From NCBI GenBank assembly GCA_002690925.1, contig NZGD01000168.1, positions 1-64,000 on the forward strand: a stretch of 64,000 nt of DNA. Direction: 5' to 3'. The stretch is from Rhodopirellula sp. GTDB lineage: Bacteria > Planctomycetota > Planctomycetia > Pirellulales > Pirellulaceae. Positions 37,599-47,402 of this stretch are shown one piece after another (position 1 is the first letter of the stretch; the number at the start of each line of letters is the position of its first letter). Made by a program: the position numbers and the translations under genes. The notes under the pieces are model-generated. The model did no database searches. It worked only from the letters and a program-made list of their open reading frames with translations, and was not told the origin of the DNA.

Positions 37599-38783
37599 TC
37601 ACTTCAAGTAACCATCCAACCAGCCTCGCGCTCCCTGAGGAGCCACTGCATCTGCAACATCAGTGCCATCTGCCATTTGAAATGCCACAGCCAATGGGAA
37701 CTTACCTTCCGGCGCATTCTTCGTGTATCTTCCCTCGCCGAAAAAATCACCCAATGCGACAAGCTCGAAGGCAGTGATCACATCACCCACAATCTTGAGA
37801 CTGCCACGAAAATCAGCCTTGTAGCCACGCGAGCCATCATCTGTCTCCAAGTGCACGGAGCCGACAAACTTTCCGTTCTCAAGCACAAGATTCAGCAACT
37901 TGATTTCCCCCAATCCCCACATCGGAGGTTCACCGCGGGTATTGTCTACCAAGTGGAATCTGGCGATTCTTCGTTGCAGGGTTGCAGGCACAAGTCCCTC
38001 GATCAACGCAGTTTTTTCTTTGGACGTGATCCACAGATTGTCCCGAGAGAGTGCTCTTTGAAAAACTGCCTCGCTTGCATTCGCAGGTGTCTTGTATCCA
38101 TCAAGCACCTTTGCATGCACGCGTACGACAAGCCCATTTTCAGGGGGGCGCAAGGTGTATCGAGTATCGCGTTCGCGTTGGGTCGAAGTATCAATCTCGG
38201 CTTGGACAGCGTCACGATCAAATGCAAAGGTGCCGAGATCATACTCGCGCAAACTGTCACGCATCAAACGTAGTAGTTTTTGTGGATCCCGGTTGTTGTT
38301 GTACAGTATCAGCATGCCGGCAGGAGAAGCGATGTAAAACCCCTGAGTTGTATTTTGAAAGTCATTGCGTGGACCTTGCCCCGCAATTCTGCGATACAGC
38401 ATTCCCTCAGCATCTTTTTGACGCCGCTGACAAGCCTGATCAATGGCAACAGGAATGAATTTCGACTTGAGCAGTTCGACGATCTCAGGCTGGGCAAAGG
38501 TCGACTCACGGTCGACAACTCCGTTGTTTCAGGTACAGCCGAGCGGATGCCCATCCATCGCCCAAATGAAGATGGGTTTATCCTGCTTGAATGCTGCCGC
38601 TCTAGCTTCTAGTACTGACAATTTCCAGGGAATGGAACGCCAAATGGCATCTTTGCCGGGCTGCAATTCGGCAATCAGCTCCGTGCAGCGCTCCTCAGTA
38701 AGTTCACCGGCACCCACCTTCGGAATCACTGTTACTACAAAAAACCAACCGAGCAATCCAAGCATTGATCTCATGAACTTCAT
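37599..38783 (-). CDS. Selenoprotein: secreted thioredoxin-like protein with Cys-Thr-Sec motif
   Basis: Two minus-strand frames, 38529-38792 and 37599-38402, are the same phase and are separated only by one TGA at 38529-38531. The 42 codons after the TGA encode a credible protein (NNGVVDREST, then FAQPEIVELLKSKFIPVAID), so the sequence is one gene of 394 residues with Sec85 in DGHPLGCTU. Cys83-Thr84-Sec85 sits after a predicted strand (KPIFIWAMDG), as in thioredoxin-like folds. A later strand FYIASPAGMLILYN also fits. A signal peptide covers about residues 1-26. The C-terminal 200 residues form a second domain without a family call. ATG 38783 is preferred; 38792 and 38774 are possible. It is convergent with selBAD, 228 bp apart. 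A function in redox chemistry is inferred. Confidence 0.88.
38493..38522 (-). promoter_or_regulatory. Predicted bacterial SECIS element
   Basis: Within the coding sequence, 12 nt after the in-frame UGA, GUCGAC (38516-38511) pairs with GUCGAC (38505-38500) around the loop CGUGA. A lower stem can form from GG and AG (38522-38519) with CUU/GCC on the 3' side, with one bulge and a 2x2 internal loop. The loop starts 18 nt after the UGA and has a G in its first two positions, as bacterial SECIS elements usually do. Confidence 0.7.
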
Positions 38784-39141
38784 ACTCCACATGGGACACC
38801 AACCACAAATCTTTCTGACAATCGCAGATTTGGCTGTCTGTATCTTACCAAGCGAGATTCACGCGTTGCGACAGTCAGCTGATAATTCTGCCGAACTAAC
38901 TTTTGCTTACTCCCCTCGCATTGCCAATCAAAGCCTTTCTTTACTTCGAGAGGAGTCCGCCCACCAAAATTGATCGCGGCATGCCGTAACGGACGTTCAT
39001 TAACAACTTTTTCCGGGAGAAACAATTAGCGAGGTCAAGCGTTCCCCCTGATCCACCAATGACGACGAAAAAAGGGTTGGTGCAGTCACAAGACTCCACC
39101 AACCCTTCGTATGGTCCATCGAGGACTTAGCAGCGTGCTGT
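38784..39141. other. Intergenic region upstream of the selenoprotein gene
   Basis: About 360 bases between two minus-strand genes. It holds the oxidoreductase gene's terminator (listed) and presumably the selenoprotein promoter. A frame of 81 codons (38780-39025) is not supported. Confidence 0.4.
39067..39107 (-). terminator. Strong intrinsic terminator
   Basis: A perfect 11-bp stem AAGGGTTGGTG/CACCAACCCTT with a 14-nt loop, followed on the minus strand by TTTTTT (overlapping the stem end). It begins about 35 nt after the stop of the Gfo/Idh/MocA gene and separates it from the selenoprotein gene. Confidence 0.92.
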
Positions 39142-40551
39142 CTAGATTTCCCAACCTTTGCGGTAATCGCGGTTGACGAACTTGTTCACCTCGGGAACGT
39201 TCGGGCTAGTCAGAGTCTTGGCATCCCACTCGATGCGTTGCCCTTCACCGGCACGCATCGCGAGGTTACCCACCAGAATGGTTTCGGTCAAACGTCCAGC
39301 ATATCCAAAGTTGGACATGGTGCCCGGCTCATACTCACCTTTAATGGTGCTGACGAACTCCCACTTCTGCCGCTGGTCACCACCACCTTTGAATGGGATA
39401 CGAGGCAAAGTCTGCTCGGGCTTTTGGAAGTCTTTGTATTTATCCTCTGGCAACAGGTAGTACTTGGCGCCGTAATCATCTGGCGAGAAGAGCAAGCCTT
39501 TGCTGCCGACAACAACAGCACCGCTCGTCTTGCGATTCGGATTCTTCTTTTGTTGATCAATTCGTTTTTGGAACGAAGCGGGCAACTGGGAAATGATATC
39601 GTCGCCAGGAAGATTTCCGCCGTCGTACCAGTGGAACTTACAAGGTGCCAAACCATCACGCTCCGGAAACTCAAACATCAACGAGGAGCTACCGGGGAAG
39701 GTCTCACCCTCAAAAAGTCCTGGATTCTTGACAGCGGTCACGGCAATGGGGTCCCAAAGTTTGAGAGCCATGACGGGCATGTTGGTCGTGTGACAGGCCA
39801 TATCGCCCAACGCTCCGGTGCCGAAATCGACCCAGCCGCGCCATTTGAAGGAATGATAAACACCATTTTTAAACGGACGCATGGGAGCCGGACCAATCCA
39901 CGCATCCCAGTTCAGGGACTCTGGAACCGGGTCAGCACCCGCAGGGCGTCCGATACCTTGCGGCCAGACGGGGCGATTCGACCAGATGTGCACCGACTCC
40001 ACATCACCAATCGCACCACTGCGAATGACCTCAACGGCTTCGCGAAGTCCATTCTCTGAGGTTCCCTGGTTACCCATTTGAGTGATGACGCCGTTCTCCT
40101 CTGCCGTCTCACGCATCATCCGTGCCTCGCCAATTGACCACGTGAGCGGCTTCTGGCAGTAAACGTGCTTCTTCATTCGCATGGCGCGAACAGCAGCCGC
40201 AGCGTGGCAGTGGTCAGGCGTACTGACAGTCACGATGTCAACTTTGTCACCAAGGTTTTCCAGCATTTCACGGAAATCCTGAAACTGCTTGGCATCCGGG
40301 AACTCACGTCCCTTCTTCGTGAGGGTGTTACCATCAACATCGCACAAGCCAACAATCGAGACACCGTTCTCGCTGATGTGACTGGTGTCGCTACCGCCTT
40401 TACCACCGACACCAACGCAAGCTGCGGCAGGGGCCTGCAAAGCTGACGTCTGGGCCATCAGATTTGGACTCGTACCTGCCCAGTATCCAACCCCGGCGGT
40501 CAGCGCAGCTGACTGGCCGATAAACTTACGTCTTGTGCTTTTTCTGCTCAT
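39142..40551 (-). CDS. Gfo/Idh/MocA family oxidoreductase, Tat-exported
   Basis: A 469-residue NAD(P)-dependent oxidoreductase. A Tat-type signal is at the N-terminus (RRKFIGQSAALTAGVG). The nucleotide-binding part begins AACVGVGGKGGSD; VSTPDHCHAA and YCQKPL carry the family's conserved residues. The C-terminal domain contains VDFGTGALGDMACHTTNMP. It belongs to the long planctomycete subgroup with GMGNQGTS-like segments (QMGNQGTSENG). It is a different paralogue from the one at 5384-6709. A strong terminator follows. The substrate is unknown; a glycan-derived sugar is plausible. Confidence 0.93.
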   Translation of the reverse strand: MSRKSTRRKFIGQSAALTAGVGYWAGTSPNLMAQTSALQAPAAACVGVGGKGGSDTSHISENGVSIVGLCDVDGNTLTKKGREFPDAKQFQDFREMLENLGDKVDIVTVSTPDHCHAAAAVRAMRMKKHVYCQKPLTWSIGEARMMRETAEENGVITQMGNQGTSENGLREAVEVIRSGAIGDVESVHIWSNRPVWPQGIGRPAGADPVPESLNWDAWIGPAPMRPFKNGVYHSFKWRGWVDFGTGALGDMACHTTNMPVMALKLWDPIAVTAVKNPGLFEGETFPGSSSLMFEFPERDGLAPCKFHWYDGGNLPGDDIISQLPASFQKRIDQQKKNPNRKTSGAVVVGSKGLLFSPDDYGAKYYLLPEDKYKDFQKPEQTLPRIPFKGGGDQRQKWEFVSTIKGEYEPGTMSNFGYAGRLTETILVGNLAMRAGEGQRIEWDAKTLTSPNVPEVNKFVNRDYRKGWEI

Positions 40552-40874
40552 GAATTTCCCTCAACGGTGTAATTGATGGATCAAATCGACCCGTAATTGC
40601 AAAAGTTCGTTTACGCATAACATAGCAAGCTGCCCCGTTTTCAACAATGATTTTCAAACGAATGGAACCCTGATGATTCGTTGCCAGCACCGCCCTGAAA
40701 GTTTAACCTGTCGGTTATCGAAGACACTGCGAAACTTGCACGCCGCCCCTTAGCATCGCATAAGCACGTTCATCGCGTTACGAAACGATACACGGAACGC
40801 AAAAATGGCTGCTTTGAGCAATCTTTGATGTTCTCGCCTGACCACGCAGACTCACCCCCGTAAGACAATTCACC
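40552..40874. other. Divergent intergenic region
   Basis: About 320 bases between the oxidoreductase (minus) and the LRR lipoprotein (plus), presumably holding both promoters. Nothing specific recognised. Confidence 0.35.
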
Positions 40875-42215
40875 ATGCAAAACTCGCGTATTTTCCAATT
40901 TCCAGCACTTTTCTGCACCCTCGGCTTGTGCGTCCTTATTGGCTGCGACCGGGCGCAAAACTCCCCTCCTCCTGCCACGTCAAATGCGCCCTCCGTCTCT
41001 TTGGGTGGCCCGAGCAAATTGTCGCAGTTTCCGGAAGACCCGAGCAAAATTGCTGCCTTAGAGGAAGCAGGGTTCGACCTGACTCGCAACGCTGATGGAT
41101 TGGTCACCGAGATCTCGATTGTCTCCGATGAACCGATCACGGAGGCGTTAGCAAACCTGAGCGGCGTTCCGAATACACAGATCGCACTCTTTTCGGGCCC
41201 CGGAGTGACGGATGCAGGAATGGACGCTCTCGCTGAACTGGGAATGCTCAAACGCGCTGACTTTTCGAATTCTGCAATCAGTGATCCAACCCTGGAAGCA
41301 CTCACAAACCTGACCAACCTCGAAGTACTTTTTCTTCGCCGAACAGGTGTCAGCGACGAGGGCATGAAAAACATGAAGACACTGAACAAAATGAGAGCCA
41401 TCGACCTTCGTAACACGAACGTCGGCGACGCGGGCCTGAAGCACCTTGCAAGTCTCCCAAGACTTGCAGATCTGCAGGTCGAAAAGGCAAACGTCAACGA
41501 TGAGGGAATTGCTAACGTCGCCGGACTCCCACTCAAGTCGCTCAATGCCAACTACTGCACCACAATCAGTGATGCTGCCATGAAGTCCCTTGCAAAAACC
41601 ACGACTCTCGAATCTCTGCAAATGGACTACACCAAGCTCACTGACGCAGGAATGAGCAGCGTTGCAAATTTCCCAAACCTGAAACGTCTACGTATCCGCG
41701 GTACTGATGTTACGGGTGAAGGCTTGAAGAACATCCAAAATCTAAACAAACTTACGCGACTCGAGTTGCGTGACTCATCCCTTGATGACGCTGGCATGGC
41801 TATCATTGCTAAGCTCCCCAACATGAACTATCTAGATATCAGTGAGTGCCGCCTAGTGAGTCCGGAAGGAATGAAATTAATCGGGCAAATACCGACCTTG
41901 GAAGTTCTAACCTTGTGGGAAACCAAACTGAACGACGAAGCATTCAATGAATTTGGTGGGTTGACCAAACTGAAAGCACTGAACCTGAAAGCGACGACAC
42001 TCACGGATGAGTCGATCGAGACACTCATGAAACTTACGAATCTTGAGGACTTGACTGTTGCCGGCACACAACTCAGCGATGACAGTTTTCGCAAGCTTGG
42101 CACCCTGCCAAAGCTGAAGAAACTGAACGTCGCAAATACCAGCATCGGATTCGACGTTGTTGATGAACTCTCAGAGTCGAATAAGAATCTCGAGATCATC
42201 GAATTCGAGAACTAG
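40875..42215 (+). CDS. Leucine-rich-repeat lipoprotein
   Basis: A 446-residue protein with a lipoprotein signal peptide: hydrophobic residues 8-22 and lipobox VLIGC, with lipidated Cys24. A Pro/Ser-rich linker precedes about a dozen leucine-rich repeats of 23-24 residues (pattern LTNLEVLFLRRTGVSDEGMKNM), of the type common in planctomycete LRR proteins. It probably sits in a membrane facing the periplasm and binds a protein partner. The gene is free-standing; a T6 run lies downstream with only a weak hairpin. Confidence 0.9.
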   Translation: MQNSRIFQFPALFCTLGLCVLIGCDRAQNSPPPATSNAPSVSLGGPSKLSQFPEDPSKIAALEEAGFDLTRNADGLVTEISIVSDEPITEALANLSGVPNTQIALFSGPGVTDAGMDALAELGMLKRADFSNSAISDPTLEALTNLTNLEVLFLRRTGVSDEGMKNMKTLNKMRAIDLRNTNVGDAGLKHLASLPRLADLQVEKANVNDEGIANVAGLPLKSLNANYCTTISDAAMKSLAKTTTLESLQMDYTKLTDAGMSSVANFPNLKRLRIRGTDVTGEGLKNIQNLNKLTRLELRDSSLDDAGMAIIAKLPNMNYLDISECRLVSPEGMKLIGQIPTLEVLTLWETKLNDEAFNEFGGLTKLKALNLKATTLTDESIETLMKLTNLEDLTVAGTQLSDDSFRKLGTLPKLKKLNVANTSIGFDVVDELSESNKNLEIIEFEN

Positions 42216-42558
42216 AACACACTCCATAATTATCATCTCCGAACGTCCATCGCTCGGCCATCTCGGCTCAGTGGTGGCGTTTTTTCTGCGCGCTTCATGA
42301 ATCGACAAAATTGAACGAACCGCGTTGCGTTCCAAGCGGACAGGCGAGACTAGCGCTTCCGAGCGGTATCATCTCCTTACCTGCTTGCCGACAATTTTCG
42401 GTCAGATACGTTCCTTGTCCGCAAATCAACCAACGCCGTGGCTAACGATCAAATTACAGCAACGCGAGTAAACCCACAGGCAATCAAACCCATGGTAAAA
42501 CCCAACCAACCCACCACACCGGTGGCGTCTCGAACCAAAGCCAAAACTGTACAGCCCG
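42216..42558. other. Convergent intergenic region, LRR gene and leuS
   Basis: About 340 bases. A TTTTTT run near 42281-42290 follows imperfect pairing and may terminate the LRR transcript. No gene recognised. Confidence 0.35.
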
Positions 42559-45390
42559 CTATTTGACAACCAGGTTGACCAACCGCCCGGGAACTACAAT
42601 CTCTTTGACAACGGTTTTACCTTCTAGAAGTGCTTGCACTTTAGCGTCCCCCATCGCGGCCTTCAGCAAGTCATCTTTGCTTATATCAGGAGCTACGCGA
42701 ATCTTGGATTTCACTTTCCCGTTCAACTGAACGGGAACCTCAATACTCGACTCCACCAGTGCTTCGGAGTCCCAAGACGGCCATGGCTGCTTTGCAATCG
42801 ACTCCTGGCCTCCAAGTATCTGCCACAGTTCTTCGGCAAGGTGAGGTGCGTAGGGATTGAGCAAGATAAGAAATTGCTGAATTGCTTCTTTTGGACGCGT
42901 TTTTGCACGCGTGAAGAAGTTAGTGAACTCCATCATCCTTGCAATCGCCGTATTAAAGCTGAGCGACTCCGTATCCTCAGTGACTTTCTTGATAGTGGCG
43001 TGCAACATGCGTTTCTGTTCCGCATCGCATGGCTGATCACTGATTGCTGCCGAAATCGTCAGTTCGTCTGCTTTCGGGTCGACAACCATTCGCCAGACAC
43101 GATCCAAGAAGTTTCTGACGCCACCAACACCGGTCATAGCCCAAGGCTTAGTCGCCTCTAAGGGCCCCATGAACATCTCATACAACCTCAGCGAATCAGC
43201 TCCGTACTCTCGTACGACCTCATCCGGATTCACCACGTTGCCACGACTTTTTGACATTTTAAAAGCACGACTATCAATTCTGATGGCAGGGTCATCTTTC
43301 AAGACGAACCCTTCGCCTTTCTTCTCAACCTGATCCTCAGTCAACGTTTTTGAGATCACAACGTCGCCATTTGACCGCACCCTTTCGCCCTCCGCATTCC
43401 GCTTCACCTCATTGCTTGAAACAGGTTGCCCCGAGTCATCGACGTACCCACTGAATTCAACCTCTCCAAGAATCATGCCCTGATTGACAAGTTTTGCGAA
43501 CGGCTCGGGGCAACTGATGTGCCCACGGTCATGCAGAACTTTATGCCAGAATCGTGAATAGAGCAGATGCAAAACTGCGTGTTCAGCGCCACCCACGTAC
43601 AAGTCCACAGGCATCCACGCTTTTTCGAGATCAGGATCGATCATCGCCTGCTCATTCTTCGGATCGATGTATCTGAGGTAATACCAGCAGGACCCGGCCC
43701 ACTGGGGCATGGTATTTGTTTCCCGGCGATAGCGTTTTCCATCGAGCGTCACATACAGCCACTCGTCATCTGCCTTCGCGAGCGGCGGCTCAGGCCGACC
43801 ATGCGGCTTGAAATCCTCGAGTTCAGGTAGCCGTACAGGCAAATCAGTTTCAGGCACCGCACGTTTAACTCCAGTGACCTCCCCATCGGCATCGACTTCG
43901 TGCAGGATGGGGAAGGGCTCGCCCCAGAATCTCTGGCGGGAAAACAACCAGTCACGCAACTTGTAATTGACTGCTTCAGCGGCACGCCCCTCCTTGTTCA
44001 ACAACGCGATAACCGCGGCTTTAACGGCGTTGGTCTTCTGGCCATCAAAATCACCGCTGTTGATTGCGTTCCCCTCAGCGACAAAACAAACGTCACCTGC
44101 CATGATTTCCGCACGCTGGGGATGATCTTGAGGTGGATCCACCACGGGAACGACTTTCAAATCGAATTGCTTTGCAAATTCAAAGTCGCGTTCATCGTGG
44201 GCAGGCACGGCCATGATCGCGCCAGTCCCGTAGCCAGCCAGAACGTAGTCAGCGACCCAAATAGGTACCTGCTCGCCATTGACGGGGTTGGTAGCGTAGC
44301 TGCCGGTGAAGACACCGGTCTTTGCACGATCACCGTCGGTGCGTTCACGATCACTCTTGAACGATGCTTTTTCGCAATAACTCCGCACCGCATCGCCCTG
44401 AATGTCCGTCGTCAACTGTTCGAGCATCTCATGCTCGGGCGACACAACCATGTACGTTGCCCCAAACAGTGTGTCTGGCCGTGTCGTGTAGACCCTCAAC
44501 ACTGATGAATCCGGCTCGGCCGAAAAACCATGCGTCCGACGACTCTCTGCCCATTGGTCGCTGGCTGCCTGATCGCCCACGTAGAAATCAACCTCGGCTC
44601 CCGTGCTGCGTCCAATCCAATCCCGTTGTAATTTCTTGATACCGATGGGCCAATCAACATCATCCAACCCGTCGAGCAGTCGTTCAGCATACGAGGTGAT
44701 TCGTAACATCCATTGCCGTAGTGGGATTCGTTTGACTGGGTGACTTCCGCGTTCGCTTTTGCCATCTTGCACCTCTTCATTGGCTAACACTGTTCCCAGG
44801 GCCGGACACCAATTAACCAAGGCATCGTCCTGATAAGCCAAACGTTGCTGATCCTGATATTTGCCAATCGCTTCAGCACCCTCCGCTTCGACATGTGCAG
44901 GGATCGGCAATTCTGAGATTGGCCGGCCCTTTTGTGCGTCGGTATCAAACCACGTATCATAGAGCACCAAAAATATCCATTGAGTCCAACGGAAGTAATC
45001 CTCGTCCGTGGTCGAGACCATACGATCCCAGTCGTAACTGAATCCGAGCATTTTCAGTTGCCGGGTAAAGTTATCGATATTTCTTTGGGTCTGAATCCTC
45101 GGGTGCTCGCCCGTCTTGATGGCGTGCTCTTCGGCTGGTAACCCAAAGGCATCAAAACCCATCGGATGTAAAACCGTTTCACCACGAGCTCGCGCAAACC
45201 TCGCAACGATGTCAGTTGCCGTGTAACCCTCCGGATGCCCAACATGCAGCCCATCACCACTCGGATAGGGAAACATATCCAAGATATAGCGTTTCTTCTC
45301 TCCGGCCTCGTCCGGCGTCCTGAAAATGGAATGCTTATCCCAATATGCCTGCCAACGGGGTTCTATTTCGGAGGGGTTGTATCGAGGCAT
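42559..45390 (-). CDS. leuS: Leucyl-tRNA synthetase
   Basis: A 943-residue class I aminoacyl-tRNA synthetase that charges tRNA-Leu. The HIGH-type motif is HVGH (49-52) in [20 protein letters not shown], and KMSKS lies near residue 710 in [17 protein letters not shown]. The CP1 editing domain is present, with the T-rich [21 protein letters not shown] and the [16 protein letters not shown] segments. The C-terminal anticodon and tail domains end [15 protein letters not shown]. It is longer than E. coli LeuRS (860) because of inserts around the leucyl-specific region. Single gene, intact. Confidence 0.98.
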   Translation of the reverse strand: MPRYNPSEIEPRWQAYWDKHSIFRTPDEAGEKKRYILDMFPYPSGDGLHVGHPEGYTATDIVARFARARGETVLHPMGFDAFGLPAEEHAIKTGEHPRIQTQRNIDNFTRQLKMLGFSYDWDRMVSTTDEDYFRWTQWIFLVLYDTWFDTDAQKGRPISELPIPAHVEAEGAEAIGKYQDQQRLAYQDDALVNWCPALGTVLANEEVQDGKSERGSHPVKRIPLRQWMLRITSYAERLLDGLDDVDWPIGIKKLQRDWIGRSTGAEVDFYVGDQAASDQWAESRRTHGFSAEPDSSVLRVYTTRPDTLFGATYMVVSPEHEMLEQLTTDIQGDAVRSYCEKASFKSDRERTDGDRAKTGVFTGSYATNPVNGEQVPIWVADYVLAGYGTGAIMAVPAHDERDFEFAKQFDLKVVPVVDPPQDHPQRAEIMAGDVCFVAEGNAINSGDFDGQKTNAVKAAVIALLNKEGRAAEAVNYKLRDWLFSRQRFWGEPFPILHEVDADGEVTGVKRAVPETDLPVRLPELEDFKPHGRPEPPLAKADDEWLYVTLDGKRYRRETNTMPQWAGSCWYYLRYIDPKNEQAMIDPDLEKAWMPVDLYVGGAEHAVLHLLYSRFWHKVLHDRGHISCPEPFAKLVNQGMILGEVEFSGYVDDSGQPVSSNEVKRNAEGERVRSNGDVVISKTLTEDQVEKKGEGFVLKDDPAIRIDSRAFKMSKSRGNVVNPDEVVREYGADSLRLYEMFMGPLEATKPWAMTGVGGVRNFLDRVWRMVVDPKADELTISAAISDQPCDAEQKRMLHATIKKVTEDTESLSFNTAIARMMEFTNFFTRAKTRPKEAIQQFLILLNPYAPHLAEELWQILGGQESIAKQPWPSWDSEALVESSIEVPVQLNGKVKSKIRVAPDISKDDLLKAAMGDAKVQALLEGKTVVKEIVVPGRLVNLVVK

Positions 45391-45792
45391 GATTATCAGA
45401 CGCGGGTAAGAGAAACAATCGGAAGCCGAGATTCTAGATAGTCAGCCGATCACGGAAACCCGGGACAGCTCGGCAGGTGTGAGAAAAACAGTTGCTAGGC
45501 TAACCCTGATCCCATGAAAACAGAGCCGAGCGGTCCAAATCGCGCGAACTGAACGCTCTGGGCTGGTAGAAGTTACCTGCCACACCCGAGATGGATGACT
45601 TTGCCCGAAAACCAAGAAACTTGGGCTGGCGTTTCGGCTAGATGGCACCGGTGTGCCTTAACAGACAAGCACCGGCTTGACGCTGGGGCACCGATTCTAC
45701 CCAGTTTGCCAATCCGGCTCATCACAACTCGGAGTGAGGAGCCATCTGCTCAGGGCGCATCGGCCGTTTATGTCAGCCGCTCGCCAGTGCAC
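45391..45792. other. Intergenic region, no supported gene
   Basis: About 400 bases between leuS and the SGNH hydrolase gene, both on the minus strand. No RNA, terminator with T-tract or coding frame was supported. Confidence 0.35.
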
Positions 45793-47163
45793 TCACAGTC
45801 GCTTGATGCGCAGTCGCCGATACTCTAGCTGCCCACGATCACCCTCAAGACCAATCGGCCCTGACTCAGGAATTTTCAGAGCCTCTTCGATTACCTCGCC
45901 GTTGCACGTGCAGTGTGCAACCGAATCTTTGACGGTCACCACAAGCTCATTCCAACCACCCGAGCGAAATCCCTTCAAGGTCTTATAAGGACCCGCAAGC
46001 GGGAAATCGCGACATTGCAACTGAGGGCCCCTAAGGAATACCCCACTATCAGCATTCGGTGTAGCACGGAACTCGAGTTTCAGTACAAAATCCCCCGCGA
46101 ATTCATCAGTCGTCCACAATTGCTGGATCGCCCTGCCTTCGGCAGGAGTCGTAACCACCAGTCTTCCGTTAATTGCAACGTAGCGTCCATCGGGTGAATT
46201 CTTCTTTCCCTCAAATGCGACAGGCTCATCGACTAATGGCCAAGCAGGAGCAGTCTCGGGATTACGTCCCAACCAGCGTTCCCTGCCCTTTCTCATTTTA
46301 TCGTTGGTCCGCCGGTACCCCCAACCGCTCAGGTCTTTGCCATTAAACAAGGACACATACCCCGGTTCGAGATCCAAACCCGGCAAAGTTTTATCTACAA
46401 AACCATGCGTCGCGAGCACTGGCCAAATCGCTGCCAACCATTTCTCGTACCCGGCCCGATTGGGATGTAAAAGATCTGGAAACTCCGACTTCTTTGCATC
46501 GCCCTGTTCATTGGCAAACAAGGTCCAAGTATCCACGATGGTCACCTGTTTGTTCCCTTTAAGCTCCGCTGATATCAATTGATTGATCTTTTGTATCTGT
46601 TCACTTGGGCGTTTCTTGGATGCACTGCTTGGGAATACCAGGCACAACACAATTGGCATTCTTGGGTTGTGTGCTTCTAAAGACTTCACAATCAAACCAA
46701 CGTTGCTTGCAATGGTCGACGGTTCAGCTTTCTCCTCCAGATCATTGGTCCCCATGAGCATCACAACTGCCGAGGGCTCCAAGTCAATCACATCCTCCTG
46801 CAGACGAATCAGCATCCCACGTGTCGTATCACCAGAAATGCCGCGGTTCGCGACTGTCACGTCTTTGAAATCGCCACGAAAATCGTCGCCCCAACCCTGC
46901 GTGATCGAATCACCGAGAAAAACAACCGCATGCTGTTCATCCGCAGCCCGCTTGGCGAATTCCGCACGTCGATTCTTCCAAAGATTGGTGAACCAACCAT
47001 ATCGTCGAATTGGTCCTACTCCCGGCAAACCGTCATCGGTAGCAGGCAAGGAAAAGTCGACGGTTTGACGTTGTGCTCCAACTGGCTGAGCGAACAAGCC
47101 TTGACCGCAAACCACCAGCAACAACAAGCCCAATACCTGATACCTCATTGTCATCAACCTCAA
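45793..47163 (-). CDS. SGNH/GDSL hydrolase fused to a DUF1080-type domain
   Basis: A 456-residue exported protein. After the signal peptide (about residues 1-30) comes an SGNH hydrolase domain with Ser86 in FLGDSITQGW, Gly in NRGISGDTT, Asn in LMGTNDLEE, and the Asp/His pair in DLLHPNRAGY near residue 230. This part resembles platelet-activating-factor acetylhydrolase-like esterases. From about residue 265 a DUF1080/3-keto-disaccharide hydrolase or laminin-G-like beta-sandwich follows (FNGKDLSGWGYR, then GDFVLKLEFRATPNADSGVFLRG split over two strands). It probably deacylates or binds glycans. In-frame ATG 47148 is an alternative start. Confidence 0.92.
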   Translation of the reverse strand: MRLMTMRYQVLGLLLLVVCGQGLFAQPVGAQRQTVDFSLPATDDGLPGVGPIRRYGWFTNLWKNRRAEFAKRAADEQHAVVFLGDSITQGWGDDFRGDFKDVTVANRGISGDTTRGMLIRLQEDVIDLEPSAVVMLMGTNDLEEKAEPSTIASNVGLIVKSLEAHNPRMPIVLCLVFPSSASKKRPSEQIQKINQLISAELKGNKQVTIVDTWTLFANEQGDAKKSEFPDLLHPNRAGYEKWLAAIWPVLATHGFVDKTLPGLDLEPGYVSLFNGKDLSGWGYRRTNDKMRKGRERWLGRNPETAPAWPLVDEPVAFEGKKNSPDGRYVAINGRLVVTTPAEGRAIQQLWTTDEFAGDFVLKLEFRATPNADSGVFLRGPQLQCRDFPLAGPYKTLKGFRSGGWNELVVTVKDSVAHCTCNGEVIEEALKIPESGPIGLEGDRGQLEYRRLRIKRL

Positions 47164-47336
47164 CTCTTATCGATCGTGGAAAGGAACTTGATCTGATCAC
47201 GTGGTCTCACATGAAACTTTGTTGGCAAGAAGCAAAGACGGCCCGGCGGGTTGGGGCCGCGGCTAATTCTCGTATGGCAAGCCATGTTTTTGCTCCCCAG
47301 CGTCCATGACCTTAGCGGCAGGAACGTCACCAGCAC

Positions 47337-47370
47337 AAAAAACGGGGCAGCGTCGTTCTGACGCGCCCCG
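47337..47370 (-). terminator. Strong intrinsic terminator after frr
   Basis: On the minus strand CGGGGC-GCGTC pairs with GACGC-GCCCCG around AGAAC (one bulged T), followed by six T. It starts about 33 nt after the frr stop codon. Confidence 0.93.
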
Positions 47371-47402
47371 CTTCCGGATTGTCGTGCGATTCTACCAAGA
47401 CA

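Noticed and set aside
37599..38531. Two separate genes, or a pseudogene with a nonsense mutation
   Set aside because: The sequence after the TGA continues as coherent protein before any start codon, a SECIS-like hairpin follows the TGA, and selB-selA-selD lie next door. Selenocysteine is the simpler explanation.
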